Positions 1 to 5,234 of a stretch of DNA of 5,905 nt are shown one piece after another. Positions within the stretch are counted from its first letter, which is position 1. Every line of letters begins with the position of its first letter. The notes beneath the pieces were generated by a model, which was not told the origin of the DNA, made no database searches, and was given only the letters and a program-made list of their open reading frames with translations. The DNA lies in NCBI GenBank assembly GCA_905204385.1, contig CAJKZL010000221.1, positions 1 to 5,905 of the forward strand. The letters run 5' to 3'. Source of the DNA: an uncultured Odoribacter sp. Its GTDB lineage: Bacteria > Bacteroidota > Bacteroidia > Bacteroidales > Marinifilaceae. Made by a program: the position numbers and the translations under genes.

Positions 1-445
1 GCTTCCATCCTTTCCGCTCGCAAAATTTCGCAGACATCCGAAATAGATCCCCGGCAAACAATCATGCCTCATCTCCCCCGGTGCCTCCACGGATTTCCAA
101 AATAGCATTTTTACTATCCTCCGGGTCAGCAGGAATCAGCAACATTTTTATCGCCTGCTCCATCTGAGGCAACTGCTCCGACAATTCCGCTATTTCCAGC
201 TCTGCCATTTCCCGCAATTCCTTATCTTCTTCGGTCTCTAAAATCTCCTTCGATTCCTCCATCGACCGCAGGGCTGCCTTATATTTATCCCCGGCAACCG
301 TGATCGCTTCGAGTTCCTTATATTCTTTCGTCAAACGCACATACCGCTTCATGTCCTGAATAACTTCCGGATCAGTGATCAATTGCCCGATCTCTTTGAA
401 GCGAATATAAAAAGTTTCTAATTTTCCTATCAATGAATTATCCAT
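1..445 (-). CDS. prfA: Peptide chain release factor 1, 5' part, interrupted by an in-frame TGA
   Basis: Release factor 1 reads UAA and UAG in the ribosomal A site and triggers release of the finished protein. Residues 1-127 match the RF1 N-terminus: an alpha-helical, Glu-rich start with the stretch LTKEYKEL, then the PCRF-domain signature ILEIRGGTGGDEA (residues 115-127). Codon 128 (bases 62-64) is TGA, yet the next 20 codons in the same frame read LFAGDLFRM, then SAKFCERKGWK, which is what RF1 has there (typically GDEA-A/S-L/I-FAGDLFRMY). So this is a nonsense codon, not a frameshift. If translation stops there, the product is a 127-residue fragment without the GGQ catalytic domain or the codon-recognition motif, both of which lie beyond the left edge. 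A second unusual codon, TCT (Ser) at 32-34, replaces the near-invariant Tyr after FRM. The gene has its own likely promoter. Sequence error, pseudogene and readthrough remain open. Family assignment is firm; the gene's integrity is not. Confidence 0.85.
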
Positions 446-467
446 CAGTTCTTATTTATCATCGACA

Positions 468-475
468 CAAAATTA
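468..475 (-). promoter_or_regulatory. Candidate -7 box for prfA
   Basis: On the minus strand this reads TAATTTTG, matching the Bacteroidota -7 consensus TAnnTTTG. It lies 22 bases before the prfA ATG, which would leave a leader of roughly 15 bases. I see no good TTTG -33 element 19-21 bases further upstream, so the call rests on the -7 box and its position. Confidence 0.45.
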
Positions 476-554
476 GAAAATAGTTTTATATGTTTATGTT
501 TTTAATTTATCAACATATCCGAAAAATCACGTTGCTGTCGTTTCGACCGATCTT

Positions 555-577
555 ATGCCTCTACTGTATCGAGGCAT
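555..577 (-). repeat. 7-bp inverted repeat spanning the epimerase stop codon
   Basis: ATGCCTC at 555-561 and GAGGCAT at 571-577 are perfect reverse complements around a 9-base loop. The hairpin covers the last codons and the TAG stop of the epimerase gene. No T-run follows on the minus strand, so it does not qualify as a classical intrinsic terminator; it may protect the 3' end of the mRNA or be chance. Confidence 0.35.
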
Positions 578-1583
578 CCATCACCAGCATCAACCGGATA
601 TGTTCTATCGTTTCCTGGATAGGATAAAAATGGAAATCAGGATATAACGATAAAATTCTGGAACTGGAGTAATGCGAAACATGATGCGCCGAACGGGCTG
701 TTTCACGAGTGAATGCCGGCTTTCGCCCAACCAATTTACCGCCCAGCGCCAAGAACCGCCACACCATTGCCGTCATCCAGGGTCTCAGGTAAATATGAGG
801 GGGATGATTACCATTGGCCCTGGCAATATAGGTGAATAATTCCTGAAAAGTATAATTCCCGCCATTCAAAACAAAACGTTCTCCCTTCACCTTCTCATCC
901 TCCGCCAAACGAACCATTAGCTCGACCACATCCCTCACATCAACATACCCGGTTCCCCCTTTGGTATAAAACAAAATGCCCCGGGCCGCCGTTTTGTATA
1001 ATTGCGCACTGCTGCGATCCCACATGCCAGCCCCCAGAATCACGGAGGGACAAACGATAACGGCATTCAGTCCGCGCCCTATATATTCCCAAATTACCTT
1101 TTCCGCACTACTTTTACTTTCGGAATAAACAGAATGTTCGCGGTTAGGAATCGCAGGGGTTTGCTCATCGATCAACTCACCGGGCTTCAAAGCATCCCCC
1201 AAGGCGGCAACAGAGCTTACATAACAGAGACGTATCCGGCCTTCAAGACAGATGGAAGCTATATTTCCGGCACCCTGTATGTTGGTCTCCAACAGCAAAT
1301 GCTGATCGCCTGCAGCAAAAGAAACCACCGCCGCACAATGATACACAATAGCAGCCTTCCGGGCATCTTCTTTCCAGGGAGTGGGATCCAGGATATTTCC
1401 GTCCACCCAATGCACCTTCTGCCATAAGTGATCTCCATCGGGATATTGCCTGAATATCGCCTTCACCTTACCCATATCGCTACTCGGACGCCTCAACGCA
1501 TGTACTTCGTGTCCGGAATGCAAAAGACTATAGATTAAATGACTTCCTAATAAACCGGTAGCACCCGTAACAAATACATTCAT
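561..1583 (-). CDS. NAD(P)-dependent epimerase/dehydratase, extended SDR family
   Basis: A 340-residue soluble extended short-chain dehydrogenase/reductase, closest in style to dihydroflavonol-4-reductase-like and NAD-epimerase proteins. The N-terminus MNVFVTGATGLLGSHL carries the Rossmann nucleotide-binding motif GxxGxxG (residues 7-13). The catalytic set is complete: SS at 123-124, YSESK with Tyr153 and Lys157. CPSVILG and FVLNGGNYTF match conserved positions of the substrate half, and a PAFTRETAR segment sits near the C-terminus as in DFR-like members. The start at 1583 was chosen because the Rossmann strand begins right at that Met; the frame stays open to 1622, but the extra 13 residues look non-homologous. 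An AGGA lies 4 bases before this ATG. It follows yraN by 62 bases with no clear promoter between, so the two are probably cotranscribed. It ends in TAG, a codon that needs RF1. The substrate (nucleotide sugar, sterol-like or other carbonyl) cannot be read from the sequence. Confidence 0.85.
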   Translation of the reverse strand: MNVFVTGATGLLGSHLIYSLLHSGHEVHALRRPSSDMGKVKAIFRQYPDGDHLWQKVHWVDGNILDPTPWKEDARKAAIVYHCAAVVSFAAGDQHLLLETNIQGAGNIASICLEGRIRLCYVSSVAALGDALKPGELIDEQTPAIPNREHSVYSESKSSAEKVIWEYIGRGLNAVIVCPSVILGAGMWDRSSAQLYKTAARGILFYTKGGTGYVDVRDVVELMVRLAEDEKVKGERFVLNGGNYTFQELFTYIARANGNHPPHIYLRPWMTAMVWRFLALGGKLVGRKPAFTRETARSAHHVSHYSSSRILSLYPDFHFYPIQETIEHIRLMLVMDASIQ

Positions 1584-1645
1584 ATTCCTATAATATTCGT
1601 TCATGCAGAAAAATAGCTGCAAAAGATTTCTTTAAACATCGAGCT

Positions 1646-1999
1646 TCACTCAAATACCTGAATAGCTTCCTGAATATGCTCTACCTCCAATCCTGCTCCC
1701 GTCACCAACAGCAAATCAAACCGCACTTCCTCTTCCACTCCCTTCCATTTGATATAAGCATTCGCTGCCTGACGAAGATATTTACGTTTGCGAAAGCTTA
1801 AAAGTTCCCCGGGACGCATTTCGGGAACCCTTCGGGTTTTTACTTCGGCAATAATCAACAAATTATCTTTTTTACATACTATATCCAATTCGAGGTGCCC
1901 CATCCTCCAATTCCGGTCCAGAATAATATATCCTCTTTCGCTCAGATAGTTCACCGCTTTATCTTCCCCTTTTTTCCCTAATTCGTTATGCCGGGCCAT
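1646..1999 (-). CDS. yraN: YraN family protein (UPF0102, predicted endonuclease-like)
   Basis: A 117-residue protein of the UPF0102/YraN family, usual length about 115-130 residues. The N-terminal NELGKKGEDKAVNYL matches the family's G-x-x-GE-x-x-A helix, followed by a GYIILDRNWR segment. The PD-(D/E)XK nuclease-like core is present: LELDIV (Asp39), then IIAEVKTRR (Glu52, Lys54). These residues resemble those of Holliday-junction resolvases, and a role in DNA repair or recombination has been suggested for the family, but the biological function is not established. The ATG at 1997-1999 gives the standard family N-terminus MARHNELGKKGE. It appears to be the first gene of a unit with the downstream epimerase, read from a promoter in the divergent region. 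It ends in TGA, which shows UGA acts as a stop here. Identification is firm; function is inferred from the fold. Confidence 0.9.
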   Translation of the reverse strand: MARHNELGKKGEDKAVNYLSERGYIILDRNWRMGHLELDIVCKKDNLLIIAEVKTRRVPEMRPGELLSFRKRKYLRQAANAYIKWKGVEEEVRFDLLLVTGAGLEVEHIQEAIQVFE

Positions 2000-2038
2000 A
2001 TCCCATGTTTTATAAACGGTTCAACACGCAAATTCAGT

Positions 2039-2046
2039 CAAATATA
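2039..2046 (-). promoter_or_regulatory. Candidate -7 box for the yraN-epimerase unit
   Basis: The minus strand reads TATATTTG, a full match to TAnnTTTG, 39 bases before the yraN ATG and implying a leader of about 30 bases. A TTTG -33 element at the usual spacing is not visible. It lies back to back with the promoter of the plus-strand gene, with about 65 bases between the two. Confidence 0.45.
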
Positions 2047-2111
2047 AGGAAAATAGCTTTTGCTACTCTTTCATTTACAAAATAATACAATTTCTATTTT
2101 CCTTCACCTTC

Positions 2112-2142
2112 TTTGATTTATGAACAATTTTGCCTATCTTTG
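2112..2142 (+). promoter_or_regulatory. Bacteroides-type promoter for the GT5-domain gene
   Basis: TTTG at 2112-2115, a 19-base spacer, then TATCTTTG at 2135-2142. This matches the primary-sigma consensus TTTG-N19-21-TAnnTTTG known for Bacteroidota in both boxes and in spacing. Transcription should begin near 2147-2150, giving a short leader of about 16-19 bases. Because the box lies downstream of the ATG at 2130, that codon would not be on the mRNA, which settles the start at 2166. Confidence 0.8.
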
Positions 2143-2165
2143 TATGGTTTTTGGGAAATGTAGTT

Positions 2166-2990
2166 ATGGCGAAAAAAAAGATTCTTTTTATATCTCAAGA
2201 GATCATGCCTTATCTGCCTGAATCGGAAATGGCTCATATCGGCCGTTTTCTGCCTCAGGGAATACAGGAAAAAGGCAAGGAAATCAGAACATTCATGCCG
2301 CGTTACGGCTGCATTAATGAAAGACGGAACCAACTTCATGAAGTGATCCGTTTGTCAGGCATGAATCTGATCATTAACGACACGGACCATCCGCTTATTA
2401 TCAAGGTGGCTTCAATTCAAGCAGCACGTATGCAGGTGTACTTCATCGATAATGAAGATTATTTTCAACGAAAACATGTCGTAACAGACGATAAGGGAAC
2501 TTTTTTCCCGGATAACGATGAAAGAGCGATCTTCTTTGCAAGAGGAGTTTTCGAAACGGTACGGAAATTAAGATGGGCTCCTGATTTAATCTACTGCCAG
2601 GGCTGGATTACTGCATTGGTACCCCTTTATCTGAAAAAGGAATATAATGAAGACCCCATGTTTGCTCATTCTAAAGTTGTTTTTTCTACTTACAACGATC
2701 AGTTCGAAGGAGCCTTACATCCTGATTTTGCAAAAAAAATAGTCAACGAGAATATAACTTCTAAGGATGTCGACATATTGAAAGTTCCTACACATACTAA
2801 TGTCAATAAACTGGCATTCGACTATTCTGACGGCATCATCTTCAATAGCCAGGAAGTAGATCCGGAACTAAAAGAATATGCTGCTAAAAGTGGTAAACCC
2901 ATAACGTCCTATACAACACCCGAGGAATATATCGATAATTACTCCACTTTCTTCGATAAAATATTGGAAGAAACCTCTTCTAAAAAATAA
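2166..2990 (+). CDS. Glycogen/starch synthase-like protein, GT5 N-terminal domain only
   Basis: A 274-residue protein matching the N-terminal Rossmann domain of GT5 glycogen/starch synthases. Recognisable parts are KKILFISQEIMPY at the start, MPRYGCINERRNQLHEVIRL (residues 44-63), YFIDNEDYF (92-100), the NDERAIFFARGV helix (117-128) and DLIYCQGWITALVPLYLK (140-157). True GlgA enzymes are about 480 residues, with ADP-glucose bound by an N-terminal KTGGL and a catalytic C-terminal domain. Here the KTGGL place reads PESEMAHIG, the usual HxHDWH is CQGWI, and the whole C-terminal domain is absent. The protein ends naturally at a TAA followed by a terminator, so it is not cut off. Similar short proteins are, to my knowledge, widespread in Bacteroidales and annotated as glycogen synthase. 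I infer it is not a working glucosyltransferase on its own; a regulatory or binding role is possible. Monocistronic, with its own promoter and terminator. No signal peptide, so probably cytoplasmic. Confidence 0.85.
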   Translation: MAKKKILFISQEIMPYLPESEMAHIGRFLPQGIQEKGKEIRTFMPRYGCINERRNQLHEVIRLSGMNLIINDTDHPLIIKVASIQAARMQVYFIDNEDYFQRKHVVTDDKGTFFPDNDERAIFFARGVFETVRKLRWAPDLIYCQGWITALVPLYLKKEYNEDPMFAHSKVVFSTYNDQFEGALHPDFAKKIVNENITSKDVDILKVPTHTNVNKLAFDYSDGIIFNSQEVDPELKEYAAKSGKPITSYTTPEEYIDNYSTFFDKILEETSSKK

Positions 2991-3002
2991 AATACTATTT
3001 CA

Positions 3003-3039
3003 AAAAAAGCCCCTGATAGTGTGTCAGGGGTTTATTTTT
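3003..3039 (+). terminator. Intrinsic terminator of the GT5-domain gene
   Basis: CCCCTGA (3010-3016) and TCAGGGG (3024-3030) form a perfect GC-rich 7-bp stem with a 7-base loop, followed by TTTATTTTT. An A-run precedes it, so the flanks can pair as well. It begins just over 10 bases after the TAA stop. Confidence 0.88.
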
Positions 3040-3136
3040 GTCTAGAAGCAAGATGAGTGATCATTTTGTTTATCTCATCGGAAAGCTCAGACGTCGAAGC
3101 GACCGACTGCAAATCATTTTTACGCCCAGGGAAATC

Positions 3137-3180
3137 AAAAAAAAATAAAGGAGCCTTCCCCCACAGGGAAACTCCTTTAT
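3137..3180 (-). terminator. Intrinsic terminator of the ompA-family gene
   Basis: On the minus strand ATAAAGGAG (3172-3180) pairs with CTCCTTTAT (3145-3153) over 9 bp. An inner TTCCC/GGGAA stem closes around a small GT-rich loop. A run of nine T's on the transcript strand (3137-3145) follows. It lies about 20 bases past the ompA stop codon and faces the rightward terminator across roughly 100 bases. Confidence 0.88.
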
Positions 3181-3201
3181 CTTTTTATATCGTTCAGAGA
3201 T

Positions 3202-4329
3202 TTATTTGGCCACTTCAATAATCACGCAACGATTCCATTTGTTGTTGTCTTTATAGAACGGATTTTCTTTGCCTTCATATTTGATGAACATCCGCTCGGG
3301 ACTGATACCGTATTCCTTTTGCAAAATGGTAGCAACCGTATTAGCTCTCTCTTTTGAAATCCGTTGATTTACTTCGTCGGTCCCGAATTTATCAGCATAA
3401 CCAGTGATTACAATTTTCAGATCAGGATGTGCTTCCATGAATTTACTTACATTCCACAGAATAGGTCTGTGAATGGTTTGTAACTGATAGCTATTGAAAT
3501 AGAAAGGAATCACAAACGACATTTGAGAATAAACTTCCAGAGGAGCTTCCTGTTCCTTGATTACTTCTCTTTCTATGACTTTTACTTCCGGAGCCCGGCT
3601 TTCCAACTGTTCTACCCGTCTCTTGAGATAGGTATTATCTTCAAATATCTTATCGGCAACCTCACGCTTAACGGCTTGACGGAATTTACGGTTCTTGAAT
3701 CGATAGGTAATACCTGCTGTCAATCCTCCGATTCCATCATTCGGAAATCCACCTTTAGCGACTAAATCGTCATCCAGAATCATTCCTTGTAATTCGATAT
3801 TTACATCGAAGCGCTCAGAAATAGCATAACGAGCTTGTAAACCGGCATTGATAGTAAAGGATTGGTCGTCTTTTCGGGTCATCCCTCCGATACCTAAATA
3901 AGGAACCAAGTCGAACCGTCTGTTTTCTTTGTACTTGGCAAAGAAATTGATCAATCCCAACATAAAATCAGCATGTGCATATGCATAATGCATATGAAGC
4001 ATATTTTCGGCATTATTCTGAAATCCATGCAATGAACCGCCACCACCTTGTAAGCGAACACCCCACCAAGGATTAAACCACTTTCCTACTGCCAACACCG
4101 GCATAAAAGTAATTGTATTTTTAAATTTAGCGTCCGTTGATCCTTCTGCAAACAAAGCATTTGCTCCAAAATTAGCAGAAATAAACCAGTTGTGCCAAAA
4201 AGGATTGGCCTCAAAGGAAGTCTTATAACCCGGAAGTCTTTGCTCCTGGGATTCATTCATCTTTTCCTGCCCTTTCACGATTCCACACACACAAATGGCC
4301 AGTAAAATAAACATCAGTCTTTTCTTCAT
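3202..4329 (-). CDS. OmpA family outer membrane protein with peptidoglycan-binding domain
   Basis: A 375-residue envelope protein that links the outer membrane to the cell wall. A signal peptide is clear: MKKR, a hydrophobic stretch (residues 5-18) and a probable cut before Gln21. Residues about 45-212 are rich in alternating aromatic and glycine strands, as in an eight-stranded OmpA-like barrel, ending in ITYRFKNRK. A charged, coiled-coil-like linker (about 218-262) contains DNTYLKRRVEQLESR. The C-terminal OmpA domain runs from about 270; ITGYADKFGTDEVNQRISKERAN carries Asp313 and Arg328, at the same 15-residue spacing as the diaminopimelate-binding Asp241 and Arg256 of E. coli OmpA. The family is often abundant in Bacteroidales. 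It stands alone, with a candidate promoter about 65 bases upstream and a strong terminator downstream. The barrel is inferred from pattern; the OmpA domain is certain. Confidence 0.92.
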   Translation of the reverse strand: MKKRLMFILLAICVCGIVKGQEKMNESQEQRLPGYKTSFEANPFWHNWFISANFGANALFAEGSTDAKFKNTITFMPVLAVGKWFNPWWGVRLQGGGGSLHGFQNNAENMLHMHYAYAHADFMLGLINFFAKYKENRRFDLVPYLGIGGMTRKDDQSFTINAGLQARYAISERFDVNIELQGMILDDDLVAKGGFPNDGIGGLTAGITYRFKNRKFRQAVKREVADKIFEDNTYLKRRVEQLESRAPEVKVIEREVIKEQEAPLEVYSQMSFVIPFYFNSYQLQTIHRPILWNVSKFMEAHPDLKIVITGYADKFGTDEVNQRISKERANTVATILQKEYGISPERMFIKYEGKENPFYKDNNKWNRCVIIEVAK

Positions 4330-4392
4330 AACAAATAATATTAATGTTAACTACTATATTTCAAGGGTAAAACCCACAATATGCAGAGCGTG

Positions 4393-4400
4393 CAAATATA
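4393..4400 (-). promoter_or_regulatory. Candidate -7 box for the ompA-family gene
   Basis: The minus strand reads TATATTTG, matching TAnnTTTG and identical to the box proposed for yraN. It would give a leader of about 55-60 bases. No TTTG is seen at the expected -33 position; instead an inverted repeat TTCAC-N6-GTGAA (4413-4428) covers that area, which could be an operator or chance. Confidence 0.5.
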
Positions 4401-4440
4401 AATACATTTTCCTTCACATGATAGTGAAAGCTTAATTTTT

Positions 4441-4480
4441 AATAAAAAATTCCACACCATCTCCAGTTGTTCGGTTGGAA
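4441..4480 (-). terminator. Possible terminator of the polysaccharide operon
   Basis: On the minus strand TTCCA (4476-4480) can pair with TGGAA (4450-4454), with ACC/GGT pairs continuing inside across a one-base bulge, followed by six T's and ATT. The loop is long and the stem short, so this is weaker than the two terminators near 3000-3180. It lies about 40 bases past the phosphatase stop. Confidence 0.4.
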
Positions 4481-4521
4481 CAAAAACAATCAGGAACGAC
4501 AGTATATTGCTGAAAGAATAT

Positions 4522-5220
4522 TTATTGGTTCAAAAATTTATATTCCTTCAACTTTCCCGATGATTTGCTAAATAAAAATTCTTTGAGTTCTTGTGCATAA
4601 GATAAACGATGCACATCGCTACCCACAAAACTGATTAAACCGGTTTTAAGCATTTGCCAAGCCATTTTTTCGGTCTCCCGTCCATAAAAGCCTGCCAGGG
4701 ACAACAAATTCAGTTGCAATAAACAACCTTGTTTTCTCAAGCTTTGCAACTTACCCGGAACTTGATCATAATAATAAGGATATCGTTCGGGATGAGCTAA
4801 AACAGGAGTAAATCCTTGCGTCTGCAAAACAAAGATCATCTGGTCCAAATAAACCGATTCCCCCTGAAAATTATTCTCAATCAGAACGTATTGCTGAAAA
4901 AAGGGTAAGACCTCAACTCTTTCAGCCCTTGCAAGCACTTCTTGCCCCACTCGATATTCCGCTCCGGCTTCTATCCTCACCTCCGGCAACAGACTTTGTA
5001 ACTCTTTCAATGTTTCCTGGATATGCTTTTCCGTATTGGGCATAGCAGGATACGCCACATGAGGAGTCAGGGAAAAGCTCTCGATTCCAAAGCTTTTCAT
5101 TTCCTCTATAATGCCCACGGCTTCTTCTACTGTTCGTACTCCATCATCCAAGCCAGGTAACAGATGAGCATGCACATCATGCCGATAAGAAAAATATTGC
5201 TCTTTTTTTCTCCACCACAT
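4522..5220 (-). CDS. PHP-domain protein-tyrosine phosphatase, CpsB/CapC family
   Basis: A 232-residue metal-dependent phosphotyrosine phosphatase (EC 3.1.3.48 family) of the PHP superfamily, which removes phosphate from the Tyr tail of capsule autokinases. The metal-binding set is complete and spaced as in pneumococcal CpsB: DVHAH (His17, His19), GLDDG (Asp26), LTPHV (His54), GAEY (Glu88), LIENN (Glu115), AHPERYPYY (His143), GSDVH (Asp202, His204). Length fits the family (about 240-255). It has no signal peptide or membrane segment and should be cytoplasmic. The start at 5220 gives MWWRKKEQYF before the first metal motif. It begins only 14 bases after the kinase stop, so the two are surely cotranscribed and functionally paired in control of capsule or exopolysaccharide synthesis. 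It is apparently the last gene of the operon. The charged C-terminus is not conserved. Assignment is firm from motifs plus context. Confidence 0.92.
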   Translation of the reverse strand: MWWRKKEQYFSYRHDVHAHLLPGLDDGVRTVEEAVGIIEEMKSFGIESFSLTPHVAYPAMPNTEKHIQETLKELQSLLPEVRIEAGAEYRVGQEVLARAERVEVLPFFQQYVLIENNFQGESVYLDQMIFVLQTQGFTPVLAHPERYPYYYDQVPGKLQSLRKQGCLLQLNLLSLAGFYGRETEKMAWQMLKTGLISFVGSDVHRLSYAQELKEFLFSKSSGKLKEYKFLNQ

Positions 5221-5234
5221 ACTGGTCGGCTTTA

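Noticed and set aside
20..61. Selenocysteine insertion or programmed frameshift as the explanation of the prfA TGA
   Set aside because: The reading frame is the same on both sides, so no frameshift is needed, and the bases after TGA form only a 3-bp CCG/CGG pairing rather than a SECIS-like hairpin.
530..545. Short GTCG-N3-CGAC palindrome past the epimerase gene, with a similar one near 3092
   Set aside because: Only 4-bp arms and no T-run; too short to call a terminator or a dispersed repeat.
1002..1427. 141-codon open frame on the plus strand inside the epimerase gene
   Set aside because: It is antisense to the well-supported SDR frame, with no domain and no promoter.
1584..1622. 13-residue N-terminal extension of the epimerase
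   Set aside because: The Rossmann strand MNVFVTGATG begins directly at the ATG at 1581-1583; the extension has no family counterpart that I recognise.
2096..2107. The 12-mer ATTTTCCTTCAC occurs here and again at 4406-4417, both near promoters
   Set aside because: One such shared 12-mer is about what chance gives in a sequence of this length, and its position relative to the two promoters differs.
2130..2165. Upstream ATG that would extend the GT5-domain protein by 12 residues
   Set aside because: It precedes the -7 promoter box, so it would not be transcribed; the conserved family N-terminus begins at the ATG at 2166.
2118..2339. 73-codon minus-strand open frame over the start of the GT5-domain gene
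   Set aside because: It overlaps the promoter and conserved N-terminus of the real gene, and the translation has no recognisable features.
3523..3765. 80-codon plus-strand open frame inside the ompA-family gene
   Set aside because: It is a shadow of the OmpA frame; rich in Phe and Tyr because it mirrors Lys- and Glu-rich codons of the linker.
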